The notes beneath the pieces were generated by a model. That model was not told the origin of the DNA. It did not search any database and saw nothing but the letters and a program-made list of their open reading frames with translations. This document shows positions 1-9,554 of a stretch of 64,000 bases of DNA, one piece after another. Made by a program: the position numbers and the translations under genes. Numbering within the stretch: the stretch's first letter is position 1; each line of letters opens with the position of its first letter. Source of the stretch: Tetmemena sp. SeJ-2015 (Eukaryota; Ciliophora; Spirotrichea; Sporadotrichida; Oxytrichidae); NCBI GenBank assembly GCA_027382625.1, contig JAJKFJ010022276.1, forward strand, positions 79,406 through 143,405. The letters are read 5' to 3'.

Positions 1-909
1 GTTATTGAAGGAAATGGTTTCTTCTTCTAGTATCGGGTGCAAACAACTGCTCGTAATCAGGTCTCAGAAAGATATCTAGAAAATCATCTTTCATAAAGAT
101 CTCGAACATGTTCTTTGCCAAATCGTGTCCTTTCTTATCAGTTTTCTTCAATTAAAGCTAATAAATAGATGAGTATAGATTACTATAATTACAAGTCGAC
201 ATTTATTCTCTCAATTGACTTAATTGCAATTACAGGGAAAGCCATTAAGGGCTTACCTGCTGCAAGTTAGGATCCTGGCTTATTGGCAAAGTATCTTACT
301 GCTTTTCTAGTAACTTGTACCCATCTATCAATAAATACCCCGTTGAAGCCAGGCTTATACTTCTGCAACTCGCCTTGGAATAAGATGGGATCATCAGGGT
401 CGATGAGATCTATTTCAAGATACGGATTAGGCTCCTCTTTTATCAAAGGTCTTCCACCCTGTACCGTACTCCCCTTGCAAGAAAAGGCTGTTCTCCTCCT
501 ATACAGGAGTGCATTTTAGACTTCTGTCTTGATTTTTACCTCCTCCAAAGCCTCGTCCTTTACTCTACTAGCTTTTAATTATTCCATCTCCATTTGAACA
601 TAACTCATTGACACTACATCCAAGATTTACGAGATCCAATTCATCTTTAGTAAGCTCTCTTTTAACTTTTGCCTTTGCCTAGTCATTGTAAACTAAGAAC
701 TTTTCTCTCTACCTCTCACTCGCTTCATCATCGATCGCTAGCTCATCTCCTTGCGCTTTCAAAATCATAAGCACCTTTTTAGGATCCCATTCTTGCTATG
801 AAACTTCATAGCAGCTCTTATCAGTCTCAACTTCTCCTAACTTGTGATGACGCTTCAAGAATAGATCAATCTCTGTGTCTTTGCTAACTCCACTATTACA
901 GCCTCCCAT
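1..909 (-). CDS. PH-domain protein, 5' part (continues beyond window)
   Basis: The ATG is at 909-907 and the protein starts MGGC, a possible myristoylation/palmitoylation signal. An acidic, helical N-terminal part rich in K/E/Q follows. After two IESs are removed (618-639 and 150-191) one frame runs to the window edge. It contains VFIDRWVQVTRKAVRYF, then PLMAFPVIAIKSIERI and FEIFMKDDFLDIF, which has the strand pattern and spacing of a pleckstrin-homology domain (a Trp/Arg-rich start, then alternating strands). Such domains bind phosphoinositides or partner proteins at membranes. The 3' end and stop lie to the left of the window. In-frame TAA/TAG are read as Gln. The PH call is by pattern only; the partner protein is unknown. 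Confidence 0.6.
150..191. other. IES, pointer AATTA (TAATT on the coding strand)
   Basis: The 5-bp word occurs at 150-154 and 187-191 with 32 bp of AT-rich sequence between. Removing one copy plus the spacer joins ERINVDLQ to LKKTDKKGHD in a single frame; otherwise a TGA stop follows shortly in the PH-domain gene. Confidence 0.8.
618..639. other. IES, pointer ATCCAA (TTGGAT on the coding strand)
   Basis: A 6-bp direct repeat at 618-623 and 634-639 flanks a 10-bp spacer. Removing 16 bases (1 modulo 3) restores the frame KDELDVVSMSYVQMEMEQL in the PH-domain gene. Confidence 0.8.
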
Positions 910-1111
910 TTTCTTTCAACTCGTACTTTTAATTTAATTAAAGTTTCAAAAGTCTCAATAACTACGGGCTTTAATTAAACCCTCGATCACCACTTTTATC
1001 CCAGCAAAGAAGCTGGGTATATTCAAATGATAGTGAAATATAAATAACATTACATTACGATTCTGCTCCAACATTTTCACTCCTTCTAATTTATGTTCTG
1101 TATTCACTGTT

Positions 1112-2294
1112 TCAACTAAGCTTTCCGATTCTCTTCTTGAATAATATTGAGAAAGATTTGTGGATGATTGCATCAATAATGCTGACAGCGGTGAAAATAC
1201 CTCCAATGATAGCACAGATATGTACCATAAACATCGCTAGACTCTCTCTATCTTGAGAGAAGCCAACTGTCAAAGGGGAAAGCTCGTAGTTGAACTTTAA
1301 AATGTTATTGCCTGTTCCAAAGTTAGTGTGGTCGTTGGCTGTCAACTAAATCATTTTCAAATAATGAATGAAGTTCATTTGTTATAGGATAGTTTAGTAA
1401 ACATGATAAAGGTTGCCTGAGACATCCCTGAAATAGGAAGGAACAGCTATCAGATAGAAATTACCCTCAATAGACGCTGGGTTTCCCCTATCATCTAAAT
1501 CAGCTTGCTCAACTTTCCCATCGAGGGGGCTGATCATTTGATGATCCCTAAACTTGCTCTTGATAAGATCAAAGTCCTGCTTCTTGCCGAAAGAAATGTG
1601 CTGTATTTTATAACTAAAGTCAGGGATGAATCCCTCGTGCATGAGAGTCATCAGAATATCGTTAAATGCGTGGGTGGAAATGTGGAAGTTTCCTGGCACT
1701 CTGTTAATTTCAATATCTCCAATCAGTCTGCACCCTTCTTTCATTAAGCAAATACTTACTCTTTATATGATAGATTGGCTATTTCGCTGCAATCTATTTC
1801 CTCACGAGATCAAAAACAGCTGATCTGTCGTTCTTATTGAAAGCATTAACCTCTGAGATGACTTGCTGTCTCTCATCGATTCTCCTCTTTACTAAGTTGC
1901 CTGCAACGTTCACATGATGAGTGCCCATGACATCTTGGACGTCCAAAGATACTATTTCGCAAGGGAAGTGCTCGAATATTATATCTACGTTGATATTTAG
2001 CTTGTCTGTCACGTGACTTTGGTCCACTAGCATGTCTGTTTTAAAAATTCTCATTTCTTCATTCATGATTGTCTATTACTTTATATCTTGTTTTGGTCTC
2101 TACATTGAGATATCTGGAGATTTCTGTTAGACTGAGAATGCCCAAGAGCACGAAGCAAACAGTGGTGACTACAGAAAGTGTTTGTGCATTATTCTTAAAG
2201 ACTTACGAAGTGCTCCGCAGAAAGTGGGTTCAGTGAGATCCTTGGGAACACGCTTGAAAATGTCTATACGTGCCAGCGACGAGCCTCTAGGCAT
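1112..2294 (-). CDS. ERGIC/Erv41-Erv46 family COPII cargo receptor
   Basis: The protein cycles between ER and Golgi as a cargo receptor in COPII vesicles. The start ATG is at 2294-2292 and the TGA stop at 1114-1112. Recognisable family blocks appear in order: an N-terminal IDIFKRVPKDL; a first membrane helix (TVCFVLLGILSLTEI); KLNINVDIIFEHFPCEIVSLD; DVMGTHHV; GCRLIGDIEINRVPGNFHIS; IQHISFGKKQDFD; and a C-terminal YELSPLTVGFSQDRESL followed by the second helix CAIIGGIFTAVSIIDAIIH. The cytoplasmic tail ends KKRIGKLS. The N-terminal exon is followed by a GT-AG intron (about 38 nt, near 2170-2210). An IES lies at 2069-2091. At about 1738-1763 another frame change occurs; a 22-nt GT-AG removal (unusually short) would repair it. 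ERGIC2 versus ERGIC3 type is not decided. Confidence 0.9.
2069..2091. other. IES, pointer TTGT (ACAA on the coding strand), 15-bp spacer
   Basis: TTGT at 2069-2072 and 2088-2091. Removing 19 bases joins RYLNVETKT to IMNEEMRIFKTDM in the ERGIC gene, which matches the family's spacing between the first helix and the luminal KLNIN block. Confidence 0.85.
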
Positions 2295-2421
2295 TTTTAA
2301 TATAAATTACAGAAATATTTAATTTCCTAAGGCTTTTCGCTAATTCTCACATCACCTTTTTTCTCTGGAAGGTGTGTGATAAAAGAATGAAAGCATATGA
2401 ATTAAAATATCAAATCATAAA

Positions 2422-4000
2422 ATGCAGAAGAATAAGGAAGAGAGTAAAATTTAAAGCCAAAGTCAGTCTCCCTTTGAATACAGTAATGAACTACTCATAA
2501 ATAATATATTTTCTCTTCTTGAAATAAGTTGCTGATATTTTTCCTTAGTGGCATTAAAATTCCAAAACAAAAAGAGGAAACTTGAGGAAAGGGGAGTTGA
2601 AATAGCAGATATTAAAGCTGTAAGAATCAGATAGAGTTTTAAATGAATTTACAGGAAAACCAAGTTAATCCAGTTGGCAAGCAGTTCAAGAAGAATTAAC
2701 CTCCTGGGAACGATAAAGACCAATCATTCAGAGCCTCCAAAGATAGCAAGAACGCAAAGCAATTTTTCTCGTCCTAACCAATAAATATCCCAAGTCAATG
2801 GATAGAAAACTGCGAGAAATTTCCAAGATAAAAACCCTTTTAATTCATCTTAACCAATTAGAAGTCAGAGTTAGGTCAAAGTGGAGGAGAGAAATTAATT
2901 TCATAATTTCAAAAAACAGACCACTGGATTCAAAAGTAAACTTCTAAAAGGTCAACTATGGAGGCACAGCTTTCAAATCTAATGTACAAGTTCTCAACAA
3001 GAAAGCTTTGAATGAAGGCCAAACAAGATAAATGGCTGGCGCAATTCTTTAGGAGAATGGGTTTAAGACCTTCAGTCCTGCAGAGCTGAGCAAATATTTT
3101 ATATCTTTAAAAAGAGTTAAATAAAGCAAACTTGGTAAGCTATTAGGAATTTATGCTTATAGACCTGAAGAGAGTTCAATAGCATTTGAAAAAGCTAGAA
3201 GCCGAAATTGATAGAGTCACTCTTGAGTAATCCCAAATGCTTGAGTCATTATAGGATTGCATTTCAAAGTATGAGATGGAGTTAGCAGCCATAGAAGATG
3301 ATATCATTCGGAAGCAAGAAAAGACACAGATTTTTAAGTCTGCTATTGAGGAGATAAATGATAAATCTGGATCTAAACTTATCAACTGCAAGAATCTTGA
3401 TTCCGACATAGAGTCCTTAAAAGCTTCAATTAAACATTAGATGCTGAAGAGTAAGAGCTATCTAGAGTGCAACTTAACTTCAGTCAGATAAGAGGAACTT
3501 AAACTTGAAATAGAATAAACAGCATAAAATGTGGAAGCTCGATCAATTATAGAGAACAAGTACTACAGAGAAGTATTAACCCCTTTGGAAATTAAATGCA
3601 TCTAATCTAAACCAGGAATCTATTTTTGGGGAATCTTGTAAGACAAAGACTAGATAATTTCCCTTGGAGTTCAAAGAAAGTAATCAGAGAAATAAACTTA
3701 AAACCTTACTGTTATTTCTACTGAAAACTATGATCGTGTTATTCTTTGTAGGATAGATTAGTAGATGGTTGTTCGACTCATCCTAGTACTTCTTTATTTA
3801 TTCTGCTTCCTATGCTTAGAAGAGATGCTTAAGTTTGGTTTTCAAGAACATCTCTGTCATAATTTTTGGAGATAGTTTTCACAGCTACATCAGCTAGAGA
3901 GTGCGAGAATCTTTTGACTTTGGGGATATTTAGAGTTCTGTTAAGATGAAAGATTTGCAACTTCCAACTACTTATTCAGCTAACAAGAAATAGGTCAAAT
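2422..4000 (+). CDS. coiled-coil protein, function unknown
   Basis: A hydrophilic N-terminus probably starts at ATG 2422 (MQKNKEESKIQSQSQSPFEY). A Lys/Asn-rich stretch from 2643 follows (an alternative start), then NYGGTAFKSNVQVLNKKAL, then from about 3165 a long heptad-like coiled coil (LKRVQQHLKKLEAEIDRVTL through about 3560) and a more globular end with GIYFWGILQDKDQIISLG. A 28-nt GT-AG intron lies at 3135-3162. An 8-bp micro-IES lies at 2897-2911. The exact 3' end is not resolved. One frame ends at a TGA at 3915-3917, but another continues with SSVKMKDLQLPTTYSANKKQ to about 4000, so a further IES near 3850 is likely. No family is recognised; the coiled coil suggests a cytoskeletal or scaffold role (inference). 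Confidence 0.6.
2897..2911. other. micro-IES candidate: AATTTCA-t-AATTTCA
   Basis: Two identical 7-bp words at 2897-2903 and 2905-2911 are separated by a single T. Removing one word plus the T (8 bases) carries the upstream frame (SGGEKLIS) into the downstream one (KNRPLDSKVNFQKVNYGG). Without it the upstream frame enters unrelated sequence. Confidence 0.6.
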
Positions 4001-4116
4001 ATCATATAAAAATTAATTTCTTTTTTCCTTTTTTTTTAATTTTTTTAAGTCAAATAATAAATTTAAAAATTAAAATTTTCATTAAAAATAAATCTATTTA
4101 TAAAAATTTTTGATAT

Positions 4117-4622
4117 ATGAAAATGGTTTTAGAGATTAGAAAAGACCATTTTGAAATCTTGAAATAAAGCATCCCAATACTTCAAGATGATTCACAAATT
4201 GCGGGATTGTGAAGGCTCTAAATCAGAGTAGATATATCTTCAATTCCTACACTTCAAGGGTCTCTCGAAGGATAGTTCTTCAGTCGACAAGATCCTTAAA
4301 TTTAATAAATGTTCTAATTTGATCCTTTACTCTTTGAGGAAGCTAAAAGACTTTTGCTAAGCCATTTGCAATGAGACTCAGAGCTATTTGATTGAGAAAA
4401 AAGCTGAAGAGTTTTCAGCTGGATGCGCTTTTACAAGAGCACTCTTAGAATTGTGAGCCACAAAGAGATCATCATACTTGTAGTTGATCATCTTTATAAT
4501 CTAATTTCCCCGAGAGGAAAGATTTTATTGATGAATCAGAAGTTGGTCAAGTGCTGAACTCAAGCAAACCGCTGATGAAGATGCTTGAAGCTATGAAGAA
4601 GGTTAAATTATTTGGAAATTGA
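4117..4622 (+). CDS. small conserved-looking helical protein, 148 aa, function unknown
   Basis: Removing three IESs (4139-4164, 4437-4458 and 4467-4492; 22, 18 and 19 bases) from ATG 4117 to TGA 4620-4622 leaves exactly 149 codons. That makes the IES model strong. The protein begins MKMVLEIRNKASQYFKMIHK. It has a helical middle (LILYSLRKLKDFCQAICNE) and a basic linker (TRATKRSSLQSNFPERKDF), and ends with SSKPLMKMLEAMKKVKLFGN. No signal peptide or membrane segment is seen, and no family is recognised. All in-frame TAA/TAG are read as Gln. Confidence 0.75.
4139..4164. other. IES, pointer GAAA
   Basis: GAAA at 4139-4142 and 4161-4164. Removal of 22 bases joins MVLEIR to NKASQYFKMIHK and deletes the frame that ends in TGA. 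An internal tandem TTGAAAT-c-TTGAAAT lies across the right border. Confidence 0.8.
4437..4458. other. IES, pointer GAGC
   Basis: GAGC at 4437-4440 and 4455-4458. Removal of 18 bases eliminates an in-frame TGA and gives FTRATKRSS. Confidence 0.8.
4467..4492. other. IES, pointer GATCATC
   Basis: A 7-bp direct repeat at 4467-4473 and 4486-4492 with a 12-bp spacer. Removal of 19 bases continues TKRSS into LQSNFPERKDF. It lies only 8 bp from the preceding IES, so the segment between them is a tiny coding piece. Confidence 0.85.
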
Positions 4623-4690
4623 TTAGCAGTTTTAATGAGAGATTTCTTTAAAAGTATAAGAATAAATATTTATTGTTCATCCTTTAATAA

Positions 4691-7582
4691 TCAAAGTAAT
4701 TCATCTCTACTCAAACTTCTGCCCTCTTTATTCAAGCCTTGTCTCTCAGTTATTTGTATCTTGTTCTAAAAGCCATAGAAGCTTTCGTCATTGTCTTACA
4801 ATCTTAATTAGCAAAGATTAATCTAAAAGAGGTTTCAAATATTTTTCAATCCATTCAATTCCTGGTCATTCTCTAAGCTGAGAAAACTGTATTGAGACTC
4901 CGCCAGTTGATCTCTTTCATTCTTTTGAGTTAACCTTTCAAAGTTACTATTGTTTAAGATCTTAAAATAGAAAAATAATTTTTTTTTTTCATAATGAATC
5001 TTCAGGTCTTCAATATCTACTTCTTCATCTTCGTAGTTAGGAGCACGCTTAGCTTTTTCAAATTTACCCTCTTTTCTGAGATATTCACTAACTGAATCAT
5101 CTTGGATTTATATAAATCCTTTACCACATCCTACAGTTTTTATCTCTCATTTTTACAATAAAAATGTTAAATTATATAAAGCTCTTATAATTTTGCTTTG
5201 GGTTAGTTTTAAAGTTATTTTGTTGAGGTGGCTGTTGCACGCTGAAACTTTCAATCAACGAATTATAGCTCTACTCCAATCTATTCTTGCTCTCTTTAAA
5301 CTTAGCAGTGCCTCTTAGGATAGCCTATAGATTTGCAGAGGCCTTTGACTAGTTTCCCCTTTGCAATTTGGAAGCAAAGTTATGGCTTGGAGACGGAGAG
5401 TTAGAGCTAGATACCTGGTAATCTTAAAGCTAAGTATTGTTGAGCAAACCAAATCTTGACTCAGTATCTCTTTCTAAATCAAGGTGTCCTCTAAACTATT
5501 ATGAGCTTAGGAATATTGGTTGTCAATTGAAGAGTTTGTATTTAAGGGCTGAGCTCTAGTTAGACATCTAGGTTTTTATAAGGATCGTTTCTATTACTCT
5601 AATAGTTGAAGCGAGTGTTCTTGCTTGACTCTGCCATAGATAGCTTACGAGTTTTTATATTATCATTATGATCAACGCTTGAGGATTCAGCTTCCAACAT
5701 GGAGATACTGAATTGACTTCTCTCTTTAAGATTCTTAGTTGAACGAGGTGGAATACTCTTATTACCCATATGAGAGTTCTTCTCTGCTATGTTTGCTAAT
5801 CCTGCATACTCTTTCTCTTAATTTTTGTAGTGATTTTGAGAAGGAGGTATTCTTTTGTAAGAGATATTCTTCGTGATTGATGTATTGCTGGAACTAGAAT
5901 TAAGAGTCTGATGGGAATTCATCTTATTAGAGGAAGAACTGGGAGCTTAGTTCACTTATTGATCTGCAAATTAGTTCTTATTATCGTTCCTTGAGCTTGA
6001 TATTCCTGGGTTGGTCTAATAATTTTTGTAGGAAGGTCTTCCAGAGCCAATTGCAGACAAAAAGCTTTTGTTATTGTTGTTTTGATTTTCATGCATGCAA
6101 GAGATATTGCTGAGGTTTAGTGTGGACTTGTTCATGGTCTTGTGAATTTCACAGTTAAACACACCATGCTCATCTCCACAGTGATCGCCTGTGCACTTCT
6201 TGATGTAAGCATTCATGTTTGTGAGTGATGACTGATGTTAGAGGATGTTGTTCGCTGACCTATCTCTTTGAATGATCATACTCGAATTGGATGTGGTGTT
6301 AGGCAGTAACTAAGATTGCTTCTTTAGTCTGTAGTCCTCTCCATCATTTATGTATTTTCTATCTTTCGAGGAGTACTTCTAGCCATCACCTATTCTTTAC
6401 ATGCTTTTATTTTGACTTTGCATCTTAGTGACTAGACTCTTTATATCTGGGATAAACATTCCACTTAGTTGTCGCTTTTACTCAAGTTCTTATCGCTCCT
6501 ACTCTATGAGCTATCTCTCTTGCTTAATGAATTCCTTCTACCTCTCTATCTCTTGCTGGTCTTACTTAAGTTCTTCTCTCTGCTTGTCTATCCTCTCTAA
6601 GTCCCTCTCGATTTTCCTCTCCTTCATTCTTAGCTACTTTTCTTTTTCAGCTGTTCTCGAGGACTCTTGAGCCACTTAGTCTCTCAATTTTTCAATGTAC
6701 CTCTTATCTTCATCCACTTGAGCTTTCAATTCCTTCAACTCCATCTACAATCATCATTATAAGTGGGTGTGTTGATATATTTCCATTGACCTAGTTTTGT
6801 TTGCTTCTCTCTAAGCAGAGACATCTTTGAGCTCTTCTTTGAGATTGATTCCACTCTCTTGCCACATTCTACTCTGCTTGCTGCCCTTCTTCCTTCCTCT
6901 TGTCCAAACCCTTCCACTCTGCTGTTAGAGCGTCGTGTCTGTATTTTAATTTCTGCTCTTTTGTAAACTATCCACAAAATTGACTATCTTAAAAAATGTT
7001 AAGATTTATTTTAAAAGAAGCTACTCCCTTTCATCTAGTAGAGAAGTTTTTTGTTGAACTCGTCCTTCTTTGCTCTTAGTTTCTCTACTTTGAGTTGAAA
7101 TGTAACGCTTTCTCTCTAACCTCTCTTACTCCTCCCTCATCTTTCTCTATCGCTGTTGAGCTAGTCTTTCTGTGCTTGCATTCACTATAATAAAAACTGT
7201 TTAAATTATCATTAGAATGGATGATTTTGAATTGACTTGAGATCAAATTGTTGCTTTTCCAGTGCTTGAGTAATCTGTAGCCTAAATTTTCAAAGTATTT
7301 CTTAGAGGGTAAGGCTACGTTATCAAATAAATCAGTCGCTCTTTTCCCCTCTTCTCCAATTTAATTATATGGTAGAATAAAATTCTAAAATTTGGTCAGA
7401 GGACAATTAAGTTGCATTTAGAATATCATCCAAGTGATTAGTCACGCTCTCCTCATTAGAAAGATTCAAGAACTTATTCAAAATCTGAACAAGCTTTAGC
7501 TTACAAAAAAGATTAATAGCTCACATAAAATTTTCAATGTATTCTGCAAATTTAGAGAAATTAAGAAGTTAAAATTCATCAT
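4691..7582 (-). CDS. coiled-coil protein with TFIIS-N/LW-like N-terminus
   Basis: The start is probably ATG 7582-7580 or 7579-7577, overlapping the stop of the upstream pICln-like gene. After the IES at 7492-7521 the N-terminus reads KILCELVQILNKFLNLSNEE, then KKYFENLGYRLLKHWKSNN. This helical bundle resembles TFIIS N-terminal/LW domains (tentative). A long coiled coil from about 7190 to 6420 (RQRKMREEQERLE, IERDLERIDKQREELKQDQQ) follows, then a low-complexity Asn/Ser-rich region with a CxxxHC cluster at about 6170-6200 (KKCTGDHCGDEH). The tail is acidic and ends SLSRDELL at TGA 4693-4691. At least five IESs are placed; a longer AT-rich insertion lies near 5107-5240. Several frame changes at 7020-7180 are unresolved. 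The domain call is weak; the coiled coil is certain. Confidence 0.6.
4799..4851. other. IES, pointer CAATC (GATTG on the coding strand)
   Basis: CAATC at 4799-4803 and 4847-4851. Removal of 48 bases deletes an in-frame TGA and joins QELNGL to QDNDESFYGFQNK, extending the coiled-coil gene to its real stop at 4691. Confidence 0.8.
4959..5002. other. IES, pointer ATCTT (AAGAT on the coding strand), T-rich
   Basis: ATCTT at 4959-4963 and 4998-5002. The 34-bp spacer contains an 11-T run. Removal of 39 bases keeps the frame: VDIEDLKI to LNNSNFERLT. Confidence 0.65.
5107..5240. other. probable IES within the coiled-coil gene
   Basis: A very AT-rich stretch without coding character lies between two coding parts on the minus strand: upstream, the region ending near TTGCACGCTGAAAC; downstream, DDSVSEYLRKEGKF. 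The borders were not matched to a pointer. Confidence 0.4.
6740..6786. other. IES, pointer TCCAT (ATGGA on the coding strand)
   Basis: TCCAT at 6740-6744 and 6782-6786. Removal of 42 bases joins REANKTRS to MELKELKAQVDED inside the coiled coil. Confidence 0.8.
6843..6850. other. zero-spacer micro-IES candidate: GATTGATT
   Basis: The 4-bp word GATT (AATC on the coding strand) is directly tandem. Removing one copy converts VAREWNQSQ (off frame) into VAREWNLKEELKDVSAQRE, which is continuous with the coiled coil on both sides. A simple 4-base germline insertion or assembly error is the alternative. Confidence 0.5.
7492..7521. other. IES, pointer AGCT (three copies)
   Basis: AGCT occurs at 7492-7495, 7498-7501 and 7518-7521. 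Removing 26 bases between the outer copies joins KILCEL to VQILNKFLNL. The middle copy would give another frame, so the pointer choice matters here. Confidence 0.65.
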
Positions 7583-8463
7583 TCAGTCAAGTCCATAGTA
7601 TTCTCATTTTCTTCTTATTCGTTTTCCTCTTCCTAGCTATCCTCATATTCCTACTCCCCTTGAGCTTGCTGTCTTTCGAGTTCTTCAAAATATTCCTTGG
7701 TGTAGATGATATCTTCACCCTCTCCATCAGACTCTTCTTAATCTGAATCTGGATGCATCATATTTCCCTCTTCAAAGGCCTTTCTGATGATGCTTACTTC
7801 ATCATTTTCACAATATTTCGTCATTAGCTGCTTACTCGTCTTAGATTTGTATATTTTGATTGCTTTAAGTACCATGCGACGACTCTGGAATAAAAACCAA
7901 CTCCAATTAATCGCAATCATCATAGGCGTGTGCATTACCACCATCCATCATCATACCATCTTATTCACTCATCACTGGATCACTCTAATGAAAAAAGTCA
8001 GAATTTAATTTAAAATAATCAATCATTATATAATGAGAAGAATCTTGCTATTGAATTAGGAAATTATTGTTTGCTGACTTGTTTGCAGTGCGCTTAGAAC
8101 AAGTGGGCATAGTTTTCACTCTTTAATATCGCAAAAATACACCTTAGATTTTGACCGTTTGCTGGTTGAGAATCACTCTCTGCAAGACTCTAGTCAGATG
8201 ACTCACCAAAGCAAATAAAATCCTGATACCTCATGCAAATGCTGTTATTTGAGACTTCATATCGATTCTCGCTGTCTTCTTCCTGATGATCCTCATCTGA
8301 ACTAGACCCTAAATAGAACTCCCATCTCACGCATCTGTAAAAATTAAGTTCAATAAAAGGAATACTAGTTTGTGAGTGAGAGTTTTCCCTAGTAAGACTG
8401 CTCTTCTAGTTTTAGAGTGCACTTAAAGTTTGTCTCATAAAGTACTTGCTCGCTTTAATCCAT
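7579..8463 (-). CDS. pICln-like (methylosome subunit) protein, tentative
   Basis: The start ATG is at 8463-8461 (MDQSEQVLYETNFKC) and the TGA stop at 7581-7579. A 31-nt GT-AG intron follows TLKLEEQSYQGKLSLTNQ, and an IES lies at 7806-7819. The middle has an acidic loop (GSSSDEDHQEEDSE) followed by a strand like NSICMRYQDFICFG. The C-terminal half has DQLELVFIP, then IIRKAFEEGNMMHPDSDQEE and a long acidic tail. This matches the pICln pattern of a PH-like fold with FRFVP, then an amphipathic helix, HPDP and an acidic C-terminus. pICln delivers Sm proteins to the PRMT5 methylosome. Region 7990-8170 contains frame changes not fully resolved. Similarity is visible only in the C-terminal motif, so the name is provisional. 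Confidence 0.45.
7806..7819. other. short IES, pointer TTTC (GAAA on the coding strand), 6-bp spacer
   Basis: TTTC at 7806-7809 and 7816-7819. Removal of 10 bases (1 modulo 3) joins QDEQAAND to ENDEVSIIRKAFEEG and removes a TGA. Confidence 0.7.
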
Positions 8464-8622
8464 AATTTAAAAATAGATAAAATTAGTTGTTATACTCTTG
8501 TAATCCTCGCCACCTTCCTAATGTGTACTAGTTTTGATTTATTATGCAGCTTTCCATGTTTATCTTTTGTTATTATCAATTGAATTGTAATATTTAATAT
8601 TACTACATGTTCATTAGCAAAT

Positions 8623-9361
8623 ATGGTTTTCTACTTTGAGTCTACTGGTAAGTGACTTTACCTTCATTTACTTTGGAACACCATAGCTATTTTACTTACA
8701 CTGTCTATAGATGGAAACGTTGTGATTTACATGGGAAAGGACAAGTTCGAAAATGAAGAACTTATTAAGTATGCCTGGCCTCATGACATTTGGTAAGAAT
8801 ACTTTCCACTTTACAATAATCTCTTTCTCATTATCAGGTTCCACGTTGACGATTTCTCCTCTGCTCACGTTTACTTGCGCACCAAGATTCCCATTACTTC
8901 CTATGAGGAACTGCCTGCAGATGCAGTTGTTGAGTGTGCCCAGCTTACTAAGGACAACTCAATCGAGGGTTGCAAAAAGACTTAGGTGGATGTGATCTAT
9001 ACCTGGGCCTCCAACTTGCTCAAGACTGACGACATGCAGACTGGCGCAGTCTCTTTCAAGAACAGAAACCTGGTTGTGACTCTTCAAGTGGCCAAAGACA
9101 AGGAAATCATTAAGAGAATCAGCAAGACCAAGACTGAAGCACACCCTGATCTTAAGAAGGAACTTGACAAAGCACAAGATGCAACTACAGAAAGAGGCCA
9201 TGCTCAAAAAGAGAGAGGAGAAGAAGCGCATGGAGGATGAAGCTAAGGGGAAAATCAAGGCTGAAGAGGAGAAGAAGCAAGCATGGGAAGACTTTAACGA
9301 TTAAGCTCAACACTTGGTCAGATCTAACCAGCAGAACAATCAAATGGACGACTTCTGGTGA
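8623..9361 (+). CDS. CCDC25: CCDC25 homologue (NFACT-R/DUF814 domain)
   Basis: ATG 8623 to TGA 9359-9361. Removing two GT-AG introns (8648-8710 and 8793-8837) and a 7-base micro-IES (9167-9177) leaves 624 bases, i.e. 207 residues, about the length of animal CCDC25. Motifs: [80 protein letters not shown] and [18 protein letters not shown], then a basic coiled coil ([14 protein letters not shown]) and a C-terminal MDDFW. The NFACT-R domain is shared with ribosome quality-control factors. In animals CCDC25 is reported as a DNA-binding membrane sensor; the ciliate role is unknown. TAG in KKTQVDV and TAA in NDQAQ directly show the reassigned code. Confidence 0.95.
9167..9177. other. micro-IES: ACAA-agc-ACAA
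   Basis: Pointer ACAA at 9167-9170 and 9174-9177 with only 3 bp between. Removing 7 bases converts an off-frame continuation into [20 protein letters not shown], the expected CCDC25 coiled coil. The homology on both sides makes this the best-supported ultra-short IES in the window. Confidence 0.8.
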
Positions 9362-9554
9362 TTGTTACTCTATTCAATTGATCTTTGGAGAAAAAACAGG
9401 CTTATTTTAATTTCTTCAAGTTTTAAGGAAATTATGTTGCCCTTTGGGAATTAGATGTTAGGGAAAGCCTGATGATAATATCTTACTAGGAATATAGTAT
9501 TTAATCCTATAATCTACCACTACTGACTGTGTGCAATTGTAATATAAAGTGATA

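Noticed and set aside
955..1215. Minus-strand ORF of 86 codons
   Set aside because: It overlaps the ERGIC C-terminus in another frame and has no family signal.
8959..9258. Minus-strand ORF of 99 codons opposite CCDC25
   Set aside because: Antisense shadow of a well-supported gene.
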